The notes under the pieces are model-generated. The model was not told where the DNA came from. It made no database searches and saw only the letters and a program-made list of their open reading frames with translations. A DNA stretch of 64,000 nucleotides from Alphaproteobacteria bacterium. GTDB lineage: Bacteria > Pseudomonadota > Alphaproteobacteria > Reyranellales > Reyranellaceae. The stretch spans positions 389,545-453,544 of the forward strand of contig JAFKFL010000009.1 of NCBI GenBank assembly GCA_017308235.1. Direction: 5' to 3'. Shown here piece after piece: positions 53,785-64,000 of the stretch. The position numbers were made by a program, and so were the translations under genes. How positions within the stretch are numbered: position 1 is the first letter of the stretch; each line of letters begins with the position of its first letter.

Positions 53785-56595
53785 TCAGCGCGTGCGGTCG
53801 TCGATGTCGCGCGCGAGAACCTCGCGCTTGCCGACATGGTTGGCGGCGCTCACCACGCCCTCGCGCTCCATGCGCTCTACGATGCGGGCGGCGCGGTTGT
53901 AGCCGATCTGCAGGTAGCGCTGGACGAAGCTGGTGCTGCACTTGCGCTCGCGCGCCACCAGCGCGATCGCCTGGTCATAGAGCTGGTCGCTCTCGCTATC
54001 CTCGCTCTCGCCCGGGAAGGTCGACCCGCCCTCTTCGCCCTCAGGATCATCGGTGACCGATTCGATGTAGGCCGGCGCGCCCTGGGCACGCAGATGGCGC
54101 ACCACCTCCTCGACCTCGCTGTCGCTCACGAACGGTCCGTGGACGCGGGCGATCTTGCCGCCGCCGGCCATGTAGAGCATGTCGCCCTGGCCCAGGAGCT
54201 GCTCGCCGCCCTGCTCGCCCAGGATGGTCCGGCTGTCGATCTTGGACGTGACCTGGAACGAGATACGGGTCGGGAAGTTGGCCTTGATGGTGCCGGTGAT
54301 GACGTCGACCGACGGCCGCTGCGTCGCCATCACGACATGGATGCCGGCGGCGCGCGCCATCTGCGCCAGGCGCTGGACGGCCGCCTCGATCTCCTTGCCC
54401 GCGACCAGCATCAGGTCGGCCATCTCGTCGATGATGACCACGATGAAGGGCAGCGGCGTCGTGTCGATCTCCTCTTCCTCGAAGGTCGGACGGCGAGTCT
54501 CGGGATCGATGCCGGTCTGCACCTTGCGGGTGAGCGCCTGGCCCTTGCGCCGGGCCTCGATCAGCCGCTCGTTGTAGCCCGCGATATTGCGCACACCGAG
54601 CGAGCTCATGGCGCGGTAGCGATCCTCCATCTCGCGCACCACCCACTTCAGCGCCACGATCGCCTTGCGCGGCTCGGTGACGACGGGTGTCAGCAGATGC
54701 GGGATGTCCTGGTAGACGCTGAGCTCCAGCATCTTGGGATCGATCATGATGAAGCGGCAGCGATCCGGCGGCAGCCTGTAGAGCAGCGACAGGATCATGG
54801 TGTTCACGGCCACGGACTTGCCCGAGCCGGTGGTGCCGCCAATCAGGAGATGCGGCATGCGAGCGAGATCGGCGATCACCGGATCGCCGCCGATGTCCTT
54901 GCCCAGCGCCAGCGGCAGGTTCAGCCGGTTGTCCTCGTAGTGGCGCGTCGAAAGCAGCTCGCGCAGGAACACCGTCTCGCGCCGCGCATTGGGAAGCTCG
55001 ATGCCGATCACGTTGCGGCCCGGCACCGTGGCGACGCGCGCCGAGACGGCGCTCATCGAGCGGGCGATGTCGTCGGCCAAACCGATCACGCGGCTCGACT
55101 TGGTACCGGGCGCCGGCTCGAGTTCGTAGAGCGTCACGACCGGACCCGGCCGCACCTTCACGATTTGGCCTTTTACGCCGAAATCCTCCAGCACCGTCTC
55201 CAGGAGACGGGCGTTCTGCTCGAGCGCGCTTTCGTCGATCTTGGTCTCGGTCGAAGCGCGCGCCGGCAATGACAGGATATCCAGCGGCGGCAGCTCGTAT
55301 TGACCACCGCCGAGATCGAGCTCGCGCTGGCCAGCCCTCGCCGCGCGCTTGCCCTGCGCCGCCGACGACTTGCGCGGCACGATCTTCACGCCCGACGCGG
55401 CCGCTGCAGCCGCTGCTACCGCCTGTTCGGCCATCGGCGAGTCGGGTGTGAACGGGTTCTCGTCGCCTTCCGCCTCGGCTTCGATCTCTTGTTCCTCGGC
55501 GACCGGCTCAGGCGGAGCCGAAGGCGCGAAGCGCACCACTTCGGCGGGTCGGTCGTCCTGCGCCGGTGCGGCAGCCGTCGCCGGTACCGCGGCGCGCAGA
55601 CGCCCCAGGATCGGCTCGACGCGAAAGCCGCCCGCGAGGCGATCGAACAGGGTGCGCTCGACCAGGGAATCGGCACCTGCACTGTCGATCATCGGCGCGA
55701 TTGGCTGATGAGTTGGTGCTGGCGGAATGGCCGGGGCCGGCCGCTCGATCGGCGCATTGGGCGCGTCGACCATCAGCGAATCGCGCGGCGGCAAGGCCGT
55801 GCCTTCCTCCGGAATCTGCCCGAAGCGCGAGGGATCATATTGGCTGGCGTCGATCTCGCCCGGGATCTCGGCATAGCCGAACTCCGGCGCCGGCGGCTCG
55901 CCATACTCGTCGAGCGGCTCGGGCCGGCCGCGCCACAAACCAACCGCGGCCCGCATCAGCCACACGCCGCCCAGGAAGGGCGCGCGCAGGATGCGGAAGA
56001 TCAGCGGCAGGTCGGTGCGATTCATGCCCCGCGCCGGCGCCATGGCGATGAAGGCGAGCGCCGCGCAACCCGGCTCGATCAGCGCGAGGCTGCCGCCGCT
56101 TGAGTGGCTGAGAACGAATTCACGGAAGCGGCCGAGCAAAGCGACGCCGACCAGCCCGCCAGGGCCGGCGTGGGTGGCGGCGCCCCCGACATCGCCGAGC
56201 CCGATGCAGGCCACGCTCATCATCAGGAGCGCGAGCAGGAGGAGCGACAGGCGCAGACCGAAGAAGCCGAGATGATGGGTGCGGAGCATCCGCACGCCCC
56301 AGGTGATCATCGCGATCGGCACCAACACGATCGCGAGCCCGAAGGTCTGCAGAAGCAGGTCCGAGACATAGGCGCCGGGCAGGCCCATGAGGTTGTTGGG
56401 CTGATTGCCGGTGGCGTGATTGAGCGAGGGATCGGCATTGCTGAAGGTGAAGACCGCCATCAGCAGCATCACGCCCAGCGCGGCGAGCGCGATGCCCACG
56501 AGCTCCATCATGCGCCGATGCAGGAAGTCGCGCCCGCCTTCCGGCAGGATCGAGATCTTGTGCTGCATTGCAGAGCCGATTCCCATGATGGCCAT
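53785..56595 (-). CDS. ftsK: DNA translocase FtsK
   Basis: 936 residues. Four membrane helices within the first 200 residues anchor it at the septum; an Ala/Pro/Glu-rich linker runs to about 430; the motor domain has [20 protein letters not shown] (about 585-605) and [20 protein letters not shown], and [20 protein letters not shown]. The C-terminal gamma domain ([20 protein letters not shown]) reads KOPS-type DNA signs. It moves chromosome ends to the XerCD/dif site at division. The start may be ATG 56595 or a later one; none has an ideal SD. Confidence 0.96.
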   Translation of the reverse strand: MAIMGIGSAMQHKISILPEGGRDFLHRRMMELVGIALAALGVMLLMAVFTFSNADPSLNHATGNQPNNLMGLPGAYVSDLLLQTFGLAIVLVPIAMITWGVRMLRTHHLGFFGLRLSLLLLALLMMSVACIGLGDVGGAATHAGPGGLVGVALLGRFREFVLSHSSGGSLALIEPGCAALAFIAMAPARGMNRTDLPLIFRILRAPFLGGVWLMRAAVGLWRGRPEPLDEYGEPPAPEFGYAEIPGEIDASQYDPSRFGQIPEEGTALPPRDSLMVDAPNAPIERPAPAIPPAPTHQPIAPMIDSAGADSLVERTLFDRLAGGFRVEPILGRLRAAVPATAAAPAQDDRPAEVVRFAPSAPPEPVAEEQEIEAEAEGDENPFTPDSPMAEQAVAAAAAAASGVKIVPRKSSAAQGKRAARAGQRELDLGGGQYELPPLDILSLPARASTETKIDESALEQNARLLETVLEDFGVKGQIVKVRPGPVVTLYELEPAPGTKSSRVIGLADDIARSMSAVSARVATVPGRNVIGIELPNARRETVFLRELLSTRHYEDNRLNLPLALGKDIGGDPVIADLARMPHLLIGGTTGSGKSVAVNTMILSLLYRLPPDRCRFIMIDPKMLELSVYQDIPHLLTPVVTEPRKAIVALKWVVREMEDRYRAMSSLGVRNIAGYNERLIEARRKGQALTRKVQTGIDPETRRPTFEEEEIDTTPLPFIVVIIDEMADLMLVAGKEIEAAVQRLAQMARAAGIHVVMATQRPSVDVITGTIKANFPTRISFQVTSKIDSRTILGEQGGEQLLGQGDMLYMAGGGKIARVHGPFVSDSEVEEVVRHLRAQGAPAYIESVTDDPEGEEGGSTFPGESEDSESDQLYDQAIALVARERKCSTSFVQRYLQIGYNRAARIVERMEREGVVSAANHVGKREVLARDIDDRTR

Positions 56596-56616
56596 GGCCT
56601 CGCCCGCTACCGCTCC

Positions 56617-57822
56617 CTAGAGCACTGACGCGAGGCGACTCAATCCCTCGCGCGTGGTCTTCTCGTCATGAACCAGCGCCACCCGGATGTAGCGCTCGGC
56701 CGCATTGATGCCGCCAGTCTCCCGGTAGACATAGGCGCCAGGCAGAACCTTGACGTGCGCCTCGCCCCAGAGCTTGCGCGTCGCAGCTTCGCCGTCGCCG
56801 ACATCGAGCCAGAGGAAGAATCCGCCGCCCGGTGTGTAGTAACCAAAGCGGTTGTGCAGGATCTGCTCGGCGACGCGGAAATTCTTGCGATACCACTCGC
56901 GCGTCTCGGGCGGATGAGTTTCTTCTCGCCACAACGCGGCCGCCGCCTTCTGGACGCCGTGGGGAATCTGCGGTCCGCCGTAGGTGCGCCAGCGCAGCAC
57001 CATGGCGACGAGCTTGGGATCGCCCGCCACGAAGCCCGCGCGCAGGCCGGCGGCATTGGAACGCTTGGAAAGCGAATGGAAGACCGTGAGATTGCGGAAC
57101 GGATCCTTGCCGCCTGTCTCGTCCATGGCGAGCGCGGCCTGCAACGCACCGACGGGTGCCTCGCCGTTGTAGATCTCGGCGTAGCATTCATCGACCGCCA
57201 GCACGGCATCGTGCTTGCGGCAGAGCCGGATCAGCTTCTGCAGATAGTCGATGCTGGCGATCGCTCCCTGCGGATTGGCCGGCGAACAGAGATAGACAAC
57301 CGACATGCGCTGCCAGGTCGCCTCGTCGATGGCTTCGTAGTCGGGAAGGAAGCCGTTCGAAGCGTTGGCATCCACCAGGAGCGGCTCGGCGCCGGACATC
57401 ACGGCGCCGCCGAGGTACGCCTGATAGAAAGGGTTGGGCAGCGCCACCACCGGCTTGCCGCCGCCCTTCTGCTGCGGCGTGGCGACCGCGGAGATGATGT
57501 AGACGCCTTCCTTGCTGCCGGCGGTCGGATGAACATGCAGCGCCGGATCGAGCAGATCCTTCGGCAGCTTGTAGCGCCGCGTCAGCCATTCGCAGACCGC
57601 GAGATTGAGATCGGGCAAGCCCTGATTCGGCGGATACTTGTTCCAGCCGTCGATCTCTTCGGCCACGATCTTGCGGGCGAAGGCCGGCATCGCGCCCTGC
57701 GGTTCGCCGACCGACATGTTGATCTGCGACAGGTGCGCCGGCGGCGTGATCGGGCTGAGAAGAGTGTTCAGCCGCGCAAACGGGAAATCGGTCAGCGTCT
57801 CCGTGAGGCGCGGATTGAACAT
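56617..57822 (-). CDS. PLP-dependent class I aminotransferase, DapC-like
   Basis: 401 residues of the aspartate-aminotransferase fold. INMSVGEPQGAMPAF, WNKYPPNQGLPDLNLAV, LPNPFYQAYLGGAV, VYLCSPANPQGAIASID and the PLP lysine in FHSLSKRSNAAGLRAGFVAG are clear. The pattern is that of N-succinyldiaminopimelate aminotransferase (DapC), which would fit lysine synthesis with dapF elsewhere in the window, but other transaminases look similar. ATG 57822 after GGAAGG is preferred over the frame start at 57933. Divergent from the GH36 gene. Confidence 0.82.
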   Translation of the reverse strand: MFNPRLTETLTDFPFARLNTLLSPITPPAHLSQINMSVGEPQGAMPAFARKIVAEEIDGWNKYPPNQGLPDLNLAVCEWLTRRYKLPKDLLDPALHVHPTAGSKEGVYIISAVATPQQKGGGKPVVALPNPFYQAYLGGAVMSGAEPLLVDANASNGFLPDYEAIDEATWQRMSVVYLCSPANPQGAIASIDYLQKLIRLCRKHDAVLAVDECYAEIYNGEAPVGALQAALAMDETGGKDPFRNLTVFHSLSKRSNAAGLRAGFVAGDPKLVAMVLRWRTYGGPQIPHGVQKAAAALWREETHPPETREWYRKNFRVAEQILHNRFGYYTPGGGFFLWLDVGDGEAATRKLWGEAHVKVLPGAYVYRETGGINAAERYIRVALVHDEKTTREGLSRLASVL

Positions 57823-57901
57823 CGAGACCTTCCAATGGGCCGGATGGCCGGCCGACAACCACGAACCGCCTGGGAGGGACCAGCCCGGCTCGACCGCGTG
57901 C

Positions 57902-57930
57902 ATTCTATTTGACGGATTAACCTTTAACAA
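57902..57930 (-). promoter_or_regulatory. candidate sigma-70 promoter for the aminotransferase
   Basis: On the minus strand TTGTTA (57930-57925) and TAGAAT (57907-57902) with a 17-bp spacer in an unusually AT-rich stretch, about 80 bp before ATG 57822. Matches are four and five of six. Confidence 0.45.
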
Positions 57931-58037
57931 CAAAGCAATAGGCCGGATTCTTGAGGCAAATCGTCTGACTTGACGGCCGCGGTCCCAAGTGCTGCACGAT
58001 GGGGGATCGGGAAACCGTCGAACGGGGAGTGGCCGCG

Positions 58038-60167
58038 GTGAAACGCAGGGGCCTTCTGGTCACGGGAGCAGCCTTCGGAGGGACGGGGGTTCTGACGGGT
58101 TTCCATCAACCGGCGCTTGCCCAGCAGTCGGAAGATCCCCACGGGCTCCTGGCGCCGGGCCATCGCTACGAGATCGGCCTCAGGGGTCCCGTCATCGCCG
58201 TCGACTGCTTTGCCGACGCCAGCGCGCCGGAGGCCCCCCATCCATCGGCCGCGACGGAGGTGCCGATGGTCGCCGTCGGGCCGCAGAAGGAGCCCGTTTC
58301 CTGGAACGTCATATCGTGGGCCGAGGCAAACGCGGCGACCCGGATCATGACCCTGAAGGCGGCGGATCAGCCATTGCAGGCCGCCGTGTCGTTCGAGCTC
58401 GATCCCGTTACCGGTTTTCTCACCCGGCGCACGGTGCTGCGCCACACCGGCGGCCCGCGCGAAGTCGATATCCAGGAGACGCTGGGGCTCCTCGTCTCGA
58501 TCCATGAGCCGGTCGAGCAGATCATCTACCTCACCGGCGAATGGCAGGAGGAGGCGGATATCGTCCGCGCCGATCCCGCCAAGGGCGCCATCACGCTGGA
58601 AAGCCGCAGCGGCAAGACGGGTTTCGAGTTCCAGCCCTACGTTGCGATCATCACCGCCGATGCAAGTTACGTCTGCCAGATCCTGTGGTCGGGAAACTGG
58701 ACGCTGCACGTGGCGCCCGATCGTCACGGCGCCACCTTGTCGGGCGGCTTCAACAATTGGCAGTTCCGCCATCGCCTGACCGCTGGAAAGAGCCTGGAGC
58801 TACCGACCGTGCTGTTCGGGCGGTTCGATGGGCCGCTTGGCAATGCCACCCGCAAGCTTCACGACCATCGCCGCGCACGCCGGCCCGATCCCGAGCGGCC
58901 GATCCCGGTGCAGTTCAACAGCTGGTATCCGTTCCTCGGCGAGCCCTCGGCCGAGGCACTCGTCCCGCTCATCCCGATCGCAAAGCAGCTTGGCTGCGAG
59001 GCCTTCGTCGTCGATGCCGGTTGGCACCGCGACGAAAACGGCGAATCGGACGCCGACTGGGATTATCGGACGGGCGACTGGCGGGTCAGCCGGCAACGCT
59101 TTCCCAACGGCTTGCGCGAGATGTCGACCCGTTGCCGTGAGGAAGGGCTGAGCTTCGGCCTCTGGTTCGAGCCGGAGGTCGCGGGTCCAACCTCTTCAGT
59201 CCGGCACGATCATCCCGAATGGATGCACCATATCGACGGCCAGCCGCCGCCCGCGAACGAGCGCGCCGTGATCAATCTTGGTGTGCCCGCCGCCTGGCAG
59301 CACGTCTTCGAACGGATTTCGCGCCTGTTGCGCGTGATCGGCGTGGACTGGATGAAGTGGGATTTCAATTCCGACCTCGGCGCGGGAGGATGGGCGCCAT
59401 CGCTCCCCGAGACGCTGACAGGACAGGCGCCGCTGGTCGCGCATTATGACGGGCTCTATCGGCTGCAGGATGCGATCTGCGCCGCTTTTCCCGACCTGAT
59501 CCTGGAGATGTGCGCCGGCGGTGGCGGCCGGCTGGACGGCGGGATCCTGTCGCATGCCCACGTCAACTGGATGAGCGACCAGAGTAGCGCGTTGCGCAAG
59601 CTCGCGATCCACTTCGGCACCCAGCTCGCGCATCCGGCCATCGTGTGCAACGACTGGCTGATCGATTGGCCGGGCGGCAGCGAGGCGCCGGACCAGCCAC
59701 CGGCGCTCGTCGATCCGCGCGGCGACCTTCCTTTCCGGCTGCGCGTGGCGATGCTCGGCAGCTTCGGCATCAGCGCGCCCATCCATCGCTGGTCGGAGGG
59801 CGATCGTGCCATCGCGGCCGCGCACGTCGCGCTCTATACGGCCAGCATTCGAGCCATCATCCATCATGGCGATCGCTACGCCTTCACGCCGACACCGCCA
59901 CCCGACGGAAACGGCGATTGGGCAGCGACCTGGTATGTCACCAAGGACGGCCTGCAAGGCACCCTTTTTGTCTTTCGTCTGGCTGGACCGCAGAACAAGC
60001 GCGCCTTTCGGCTGCGCGGCCTGCACGACCAGAAGCGCTATCGCCTCACCTTCCAGGGCGGACCGGAAAGCATTGCGACCGGAGCCGAGCTCGTGGCTGG
60101 TTTGACCGTCGTCCTGAATGAGAGTTTTCGCTCGGCGCTCTGCATCATCGAGGCTGCGGCCGACTGA
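58038..60167 (+). CDS. exported GH36-family alpha-galactosidase-like glycoside hydrolase
   Basis: 709 residues. The start MKRRGLLVTGAAFGGTG is a Tat-like signal ending ALAQQ. It begins at GTG 58038, eight bases after GGGGAG; an upstream ATG at 57999 lacks an SD. The catalytic barrel has FVVDAGWHRD, FGLWFEPE, the nucleophile Asp442 in WMKWDFN and the acid/base Asp514 in MSDQSS; the 72-residue spacing suits GH36. ILEMCAGGGGRLD is another family block. It is isolated, with no sugar transporter nearby. Substrate inferred as alpha-galactosides. Confidence 0.88.
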   Translation: MKRRGLLVTGAAFGGTGVLTGFHQPALAQQSEDPHGLLAPGHRYEIGLRGPVIAVDCFADASAPEAPHPSAATEVPMVAVGPQKEPVSWNVISWAEANAATRIMTLKAADQPLQAAVSFELDPVTGFLTRRTVLRHTGGPREVDIQETLGLLVSIHEPVEQIIYLTGEWQEEADIVRADPAKGAITLESRSGKTGFEFQPYVAIITADASYVCQILWSGNWTLHVAPDRHGATLSGGFNNWQFRHRLTAGKSLELPTVLFGRFDGPLGNATRKLHDHRRARRPDPERPIPVQFNSWYPFLGEPSAEALVPLIPIAKQLGCEAFVVDAGWHRDENGESDADWDYRTGDWRVSRQRFPNGLREMSTRCREEGLSFGLWFEPEVAGPTSSVRHDHPEWMHHIDGQPPPANERAVINLGVPAAWQHVFERISRLLRVIGVDWMKWDFNSDLGAGGWAPSLPETLTGQAPLVAHYDGLYRLQDAICAAFPDLILEMCAGGGGRLDGGILSHAHVNWMSDQSSALRKLAIHFGTQLAHPAIVCNDWLIDWPGGSEAPDQPPALVDPRGDLPFRLRVAMLGSFGISAPIHRWSEGDRAIAAAHVALYTASIRAIIHHGDRYAFTPTPPPDGNGDWAATWYVTKDGLQGTLFVFRLAGPQNKRAFRLRGLHDQKRYRLTFQGGPESIATGAELVAGLTVVLNESFRSALCIIEAAAD

Positions 60168-60175
60168 TCGGCCGG

Positions 60176-61498
60176 CTACTGCACCCGCTCGCCATGCAGG
60201 ACGGTGTCGAGGCCTTCCGTCTCCTCCTCGCGCGTGACCCGCAGTCCGATCGTGGCGTCGAGGATGCGGAGCAACGCCCAGGTGACGACGGAGGAGAAGG
60301 CCGCGACCACGAGCACGCCGAAGAGCTGGATCAAAATCTGGGCGGCATGGCCATCGACCAGGCCGACCGGCTGGCCATGGTCGACGTCGTTGATCGCGCG
60401 GGTCGCGAACACACCCACCATTAACGGCCCCAGGATGCCGCTGATGCCGTGCACGCCGAAGACATCGAGCGAATCGTCGTAGCCTAGCCGGTTCTTCAAC
60501 ACGACCGACGACCAGTAGCACACGGCCCCGGCGGCGAGCCCGATCAGCATCGCGGCCCACGGCTCGACATATCCCGCGGCCGGCGTGATGGTGCCGAGGC
60601 CCGCGACGGCGCCGGAGAGAACGCCCAGCACCGAGGGCTTGCCGCGCGCGGCCCATTCGATCGCCATCCACGCCAGCGCCGCCACCGCCGCGGCGACGTG
60701 AGTGTTGAGCATCGCCGCACCCGCCAGCTCGCCCGAGGAAAGCGCGGAGCCAGCATTGAAGCCGAACCAGCCAACCCACAGCAGCGACGTGCCGATCAAG
60801 GTCAGCACCAGATTATGCGGCGCCATGTATTCGTGCCCGTAGCCTTCGCGCCGGCCGATCACTAGCGCGCAAATGAGACCAGCGATGCCCGCATTGAGGT
60901 GCACGACGAGGCCGCCGGCGAAGTCGAGGACGCCTGCATCGCCGAGAAAGCCGCCGCCCCAGATCCAGTGGGCCACCGGCACGTAGACCAGCAGCACCCA
61001 CAGGCCCATGAACCACATCATGGCCGAGAACTTCATCCGCTCGGCGAAGGCACCGGCGATAATCGCCGGTGTGATGATGGCGAAAGTCGCCTGGTACATC
61101 AGGAAGACGTTTTCAGGCACCGTCTTCGCCAGCGGATGGGTGCTGCCATGAAGGCCTGTGCCAAACACACGGCTCAGGCCGCCGATGATCCCGTTCACCG
61201 CCCCGCCGTCGGTGAAAGCCAGCGAATAGCCGACGACCAGCCAGAGAACTGTCACCAGCGCCGCCACGGCAAAGGCCTGCACCGCCGTCGCCAGCACGTT
61301 CTTCTTGCGCACCATACCGGCGTAGAACAGCGAAAGGCCGGGGATGTTCATCATCAGGACCAGCGCGGTGGCCACCAGAAGCCATGCGGTGTCCCCGGTA
61401 TCGATGGCGGGCTTGTCGGCCGCCCAGACGGGTGTGGTCGACCCGGCAATGAACAACGCCGCCAGGCCACTGGCGGCGCGCAAAGCGTTCTTTTGCAT
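60176..61498 (-). CDS. amtB: ammonium transporter (second copy in operon)
   Basis: 440 residues: signal peptide ending VWAAD, then the 11-helix Amt channel. The pore histidine pair is present in AGGLVVHLNAGIAGL and FGVHGISGIL; AFAERMKFSAMMWFMGLWVL and WVGWFGFNAGSALSSGE are family blocks. The C-terminal tail (GLRVTREEETEGLDTVLHGE) is where P-II docks. It is the last gene of a glnK-amt-glnK-amt set, 13 bp after glnK. Confidence 0.96.
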   Translation of the reverse strand: MQKNALRAASGLAALFIAGSTTPVWAADKPAIDTGDTAWLLVATALVLMMNIPGLSLFYAGMVRKKNVLATAVQAFAVAALVTVLWLVVGYSLAFTDGGAVNGIIGGLSRVFGTGLHGSTHPLAKTVPENVFLMYQATFAIITPAIIAGAFAERMKFSAMMWFMGLWVLLVYVPVAHWIWGGGFLGDAGVLDFAGGLVVHLNAGIAGLICALVIGRREGYGHEYMAPHNLVLTLIGTSLLWVGWFGFNAGSALSSGELAGAAMLNTHVAAAVAALAWMAIEWAARGKPSVLGVLSGAVAGLGTITPAAGYVEPWAAMLIGLAAGAVCYWSSVVLKNRLGYDDSLDVFGVHGISGILGPLMVGVFATRAINDVDHGQPVGLVDGHAAQILIQLFGVLVVAAFSSVVTWALLRILDATIGLRVTREEETEGLDTVLHGERVQ

Positions 61499-61511
61499 TG
61501 GTCTTGCCCGG

Positions 61512-61856
<345 letters not shown>

Positions 61857-61862
61857 CTACCC

Positions 61863-61885
61863 CCGGCCTGTCGTCGACAGGCCGG
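61863..61885. terminator. palindrome between amtB (first copy) and the second glnK
   Basis: CCGGCCTGTC-GTC-GACAGGCCGG, perfect 10-bp arms and a three-base loop. On the minus strand it comes after the first amtB and 12 bp before the second glnK start. No T-run follows. It could attenuate transcription between the two pairs. I see no sigma-54 promoter in this gap. Confidence 0.5.
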
Positions 61886-61936
61886 AGAGTGGCGTGGGAT
61901 CACGGCGACGTCAATTTTCTCCGAGAAAGAACGGCG

Positions 61937-63247
61937 TCAATGCACCGTTTCCCCATGAAGATTGATGTCGAGGCCTTCGACTTCCTCTTCCGTCGTGACG
62001 CGCAGGCCGATGGCCACATCGATTGCCTTGAGGATGATGAAAGTGGCGACGGCACACCACGCCATGGTGACGAGACAACCCCAGAGCTGGGTCAGGACCT
62101 GGGCGCCGTTGCCGTCGATCAGGCCTTTCTTGCCTTCGCCGCCAATCGCCTCGACCGCGAAAACGCCGGTCAGCATGGCGCCGACGAAGCCGCCCACGCC
62201 ATGCACACCGAAGGCGTCGAGCGAATCGTCGTAGCCCAGCATCTTCTTGAGGCTGGTCGCCGACCAGAAGCAGACGGCGCCCGCCACGATGCCGATCACC
62301 AGGGCGCCGGTCGGATTGACGAAGCCGGAGGCCGGCGTGATGGCCACGAGGCCCGCCACCGCGCCGGAGACGATGCCCAGTACCGACGGCTTGCCGCGTG
62401 TCATCCATTCCGCGAACATCCAGGCCAGCGCCGCGGCAGCGGTGGCGATCTGCGTCACCGCCATGGCCATGCCGGCGTTGGTGCTGGCGGCCGTAGCTGA
62501 GCCGGCATTGAAGCCGAACCAGCCGACCCACAGCAGCGACGCACCGATCACGCTCAGCACGAGATTGTGCGGCGCCATGTTCTCAGTACCGTAGCCCTTG
62601 CGCTTGCCCAACACGAGGGCACAGACCAGGCCCGCGACGCCGGCATTGATGTGGACGACCGTGCCGCCCGCATAATCGAGCACGCCCCAGTCGCCCAGGA
62701 AGCCGCCGCCCCAGACCCAGTGCGCGATCGGTGCATAGACGACGATCGCCCACAGGCCCATGAACCACATCAGGGCCGAGAACTTCATCCGCTCGGCGAA
62801 GGCGCCGGTGATCAGCGCCGGCGTGATGATGGCGAAGGTCATCTGGAAGGTCATGTAGACCGATTCCGGAATTGTCTTCGCGAGATCGTTCACGGCATCA
62901 AGCCCCATGCCGCCCAGGAAGAAGCGGCCCATGCCTCCGATGAAGGCATTGCCTGGCGTGAAGGCGAGACTGTAGGTGATCACCATCCAAAGGACGGTCA
63001 CGAGACAGGTCACGGCGAAGCTCTGCATCACCGTCGCCAGAACGTTCTTCTTGCGCACCATGCCGCCGTAGAACAACGCGAGGCCGGGCACCGTCATCAT
63101 GAGGACCAGCGCCGTGGAGGTCAGCATCCAGGCAGTGTCGCCCGTGTCGAGCTTGGGCTTGTCATCGGCAGCCAGCGCCACTGCCGGCAGAAGCAGCAGG
63201 CCGGTCGCCCCCAGACCGGCAAGAGCGGAACCAAACATACGTTTCAT
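61937..63247 (-). CDS. amtB: ammonium transporter (first copy in operon)
   Basis: 436 residues with a signal peptide ending ALAAD. Pore histidines are in AGGTVVHINAGVAGL and FGVHGVGGFVG. The C-terminus GLRVTTEEEVEGLDINLHGE matches that of the other copy in nine-tenths of positions by eye, so both should bind P-II. ATG 63247 follows GAGGGAAG. It lies 43 bp after the first glnK. Confidence 0.96.
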   Translation of the reverse strand: MKRMFGSALAGLGATGLLLLPAVALAADDKPKLDTGDTAWMLTSTALVLMMTVPGLALFYGGMVRKKNVLATVMQSFAVTCLVTVLWMVITYSLAFTPGNAFIGGMGRFFLGGMGLDAVNDLAKTIPESVYMTFQMTFAIITPALITGAFAERMKFSALMWFMGLWAIVVYAPIAHWVWGGGFLGDWGVLDYAGGTVVHINAGVAGLVCALVLGKRKGYGTENMAPHNLVLSVIGASLLWVGWFGFNAGSATAASTNAGMAMAVTQIATAAAALAWMFAEWMTRGKPSVLGIVSGAVAGLVAITPASGFVNPTGALVIGIVAGAVCFWSATSLKKMLGYDDSLDAFGVHGVGGFVGAMLTGVFAVEAIGGEGKKGLIDGNGAQVLTQLWGCLVTMAWCAVATFIILKAIDVAIGLRVTTEEEVEGLDINLHGETVH

Positions 63248-63290
63248 CGATCTTCCCTCGGAATTGGCTTTTGTGGTGGCAAGTTGCTGG

Positions 63291-63707
<417 letters not shown>

Positions 63708-63723
63708 TCATCTCTTATGCATC

Positions 63724-63739
63724 TGGCATATCGATTGCT
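63724..63739 (+). promoter_or_regulatory. sigma-54 promoter of the terminal barrel-protein gene
   Basis: TGGCATA (63724-63730), four bases, TTGCT (63735-63739). The invariant GG and GC are ten bases apart, as required. It lies 43 bp before ATG 63783 and is divergent from the glnK promoter. Confidence 0.75.
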
Positions 63740-63782
63740 TCGGTCTCCGCAGGTTCACAACCAATTCGGGGGAGATCGAAAG

Positions 63783-64000
63783 ATGCTGAGGAAGATCGCG
63801 GCGATGATCGTCGGAGGGCTTGCCTTATCGGCAAGCATCACTGCCCAGGCGCAGGACAAGCCTGCATCGGGGCCGCCGTCAGCACCCGCGTCATGGTGGG
63901 ATACGTTCTCGATCAGCGGTCACATCGAAGGCGGCATGACCTTCAACACCTACCCGCAGAACAACGGCCTCAATTTCGGCCAGCTCTTCACCGACAAGAC
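63783..64000 (+). CDS. outer-membrane beta-barrel protein (5' end only)
   Basis: 72 codons are visible. A signal peptide (MIVGGLALSASITAQAQ) precedes a proline-rich lead and the strand-like WWDTFSISGHIEGGMTF and NNGLNFGQLFTDK. The G-x-(I/V)-E-x-G pattern at the mature start fits porin-like barrels of the BBP2/OmpL type that often sit beside glnK-amtB; the call rests on a short stretch. GGGGGAG precedes the ATG. A sigma-54 promoter suggests nitrogen control. The rest lies beyond the window. Confidence 0.65.
   Translation, partial: MLRKIAAMIVGGLALSASITAQAQDKPASGPPSAPASWWDTFSISGHIEGGMTFNTYPQNNGLNFGQLFTDK

Noticed and set aside
53836..55272. 478-codon open frame on the plus strand opposite ftsK
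   Set aside because: Histidine/arginine/leucine-rich shadow frame; the opposite strand encodes a complete FtsK.

Overview
The window is a GC-rich chromosomal segment from an alphaproteobacterium. The strongest evidence is gene order: ffh-rpsP-rimM-trmD-rplS-leuC in one direction, and dapF-ftsY-yciB (ispZ) in the other. The C-P lyase cluster with a DUF1045 gene and the alphaproteobacterial-type porin fit this. A genus cannot be read from the sequence alone. There are no rRNA or tRNA genes, CRISPR arrays, transposases or phage genes that I could recognise, and no gene-free stretch exceeds about 250 bp.

Layout. 0-8.5 kb: the end of a DUF2892 membrane protein, pgk, a NUDIX hydrolase, then a catabolic block (Rieske oxygenase, a three-gene ABC importer with a fused double permease, an IclR regulator). 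8.5-21.6 kb: housekeeping genes for protein targeting (ftsY, ffh), ribosome and tRNA maturation, lysine/cell wall (dapF) and leucine (leuC, leuD, leuB); a pair of tandem RDD membrane proteins interrupts leuC and leuD. 21.7-26.5 kb: an ECF sigma/anti-sigma pair divergent from a Tat-exported metallophosphoesterase and a CuA-type cupredoxin, then a small secreted protein and a porin. 26.5-34.4 kb: a HerA-like ATPase, a small FMN/PhzF/TIM-barrel operon, rpe-pheA, a membrane-anchored cytochrome c, hisN and a GNAT. 34.4-40.6 kb: a CpxP-like protein with a response regulator and kinase, an acyl-CoA dehydrogenase, a DMT exporter, hisB-hisH. 40.7-51.4 kb: phosphonate use, with phnGHIJKLMN on the plus strand converging on phnC-phnD-phnE-phnE-DUF1045 on the minus strand. 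51.4-64 kb: a secreted hydrolase, an SMP-30 protein, ftsK, a DapC-like aminotransferase, a GH36 enzyme, a tandem duplicated glnK-amt pair, and the start of an outer-membrane barrel gene.

Regulatory signals readable by eye tie several blocks together. The sigma-factor operon and the divergent copper/phosphoesterase operon carry the same promoter pattern, GGAATAA-N14-CGGTA, with a weaker copy before the porin. A perfect GTAAA-N5-GTAAA site, the CpxR consensus of enterobacteria, precedes the CpxP-like gene of the two-component operon. Two divergent sigma-54 promoters separate the glnK-amt operon from the terminal barrel gene.

The window also holds a set of intergenic palindromic elements. Four are built from two inverted half-units sharing the core ATCCTGA...GAAGGAT. 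In the larger type, each half-unit carries its own, differently sequenced small hairpin in the same slot. These elements look like non-autonomous REP-like repeats and are the least explained structures here.
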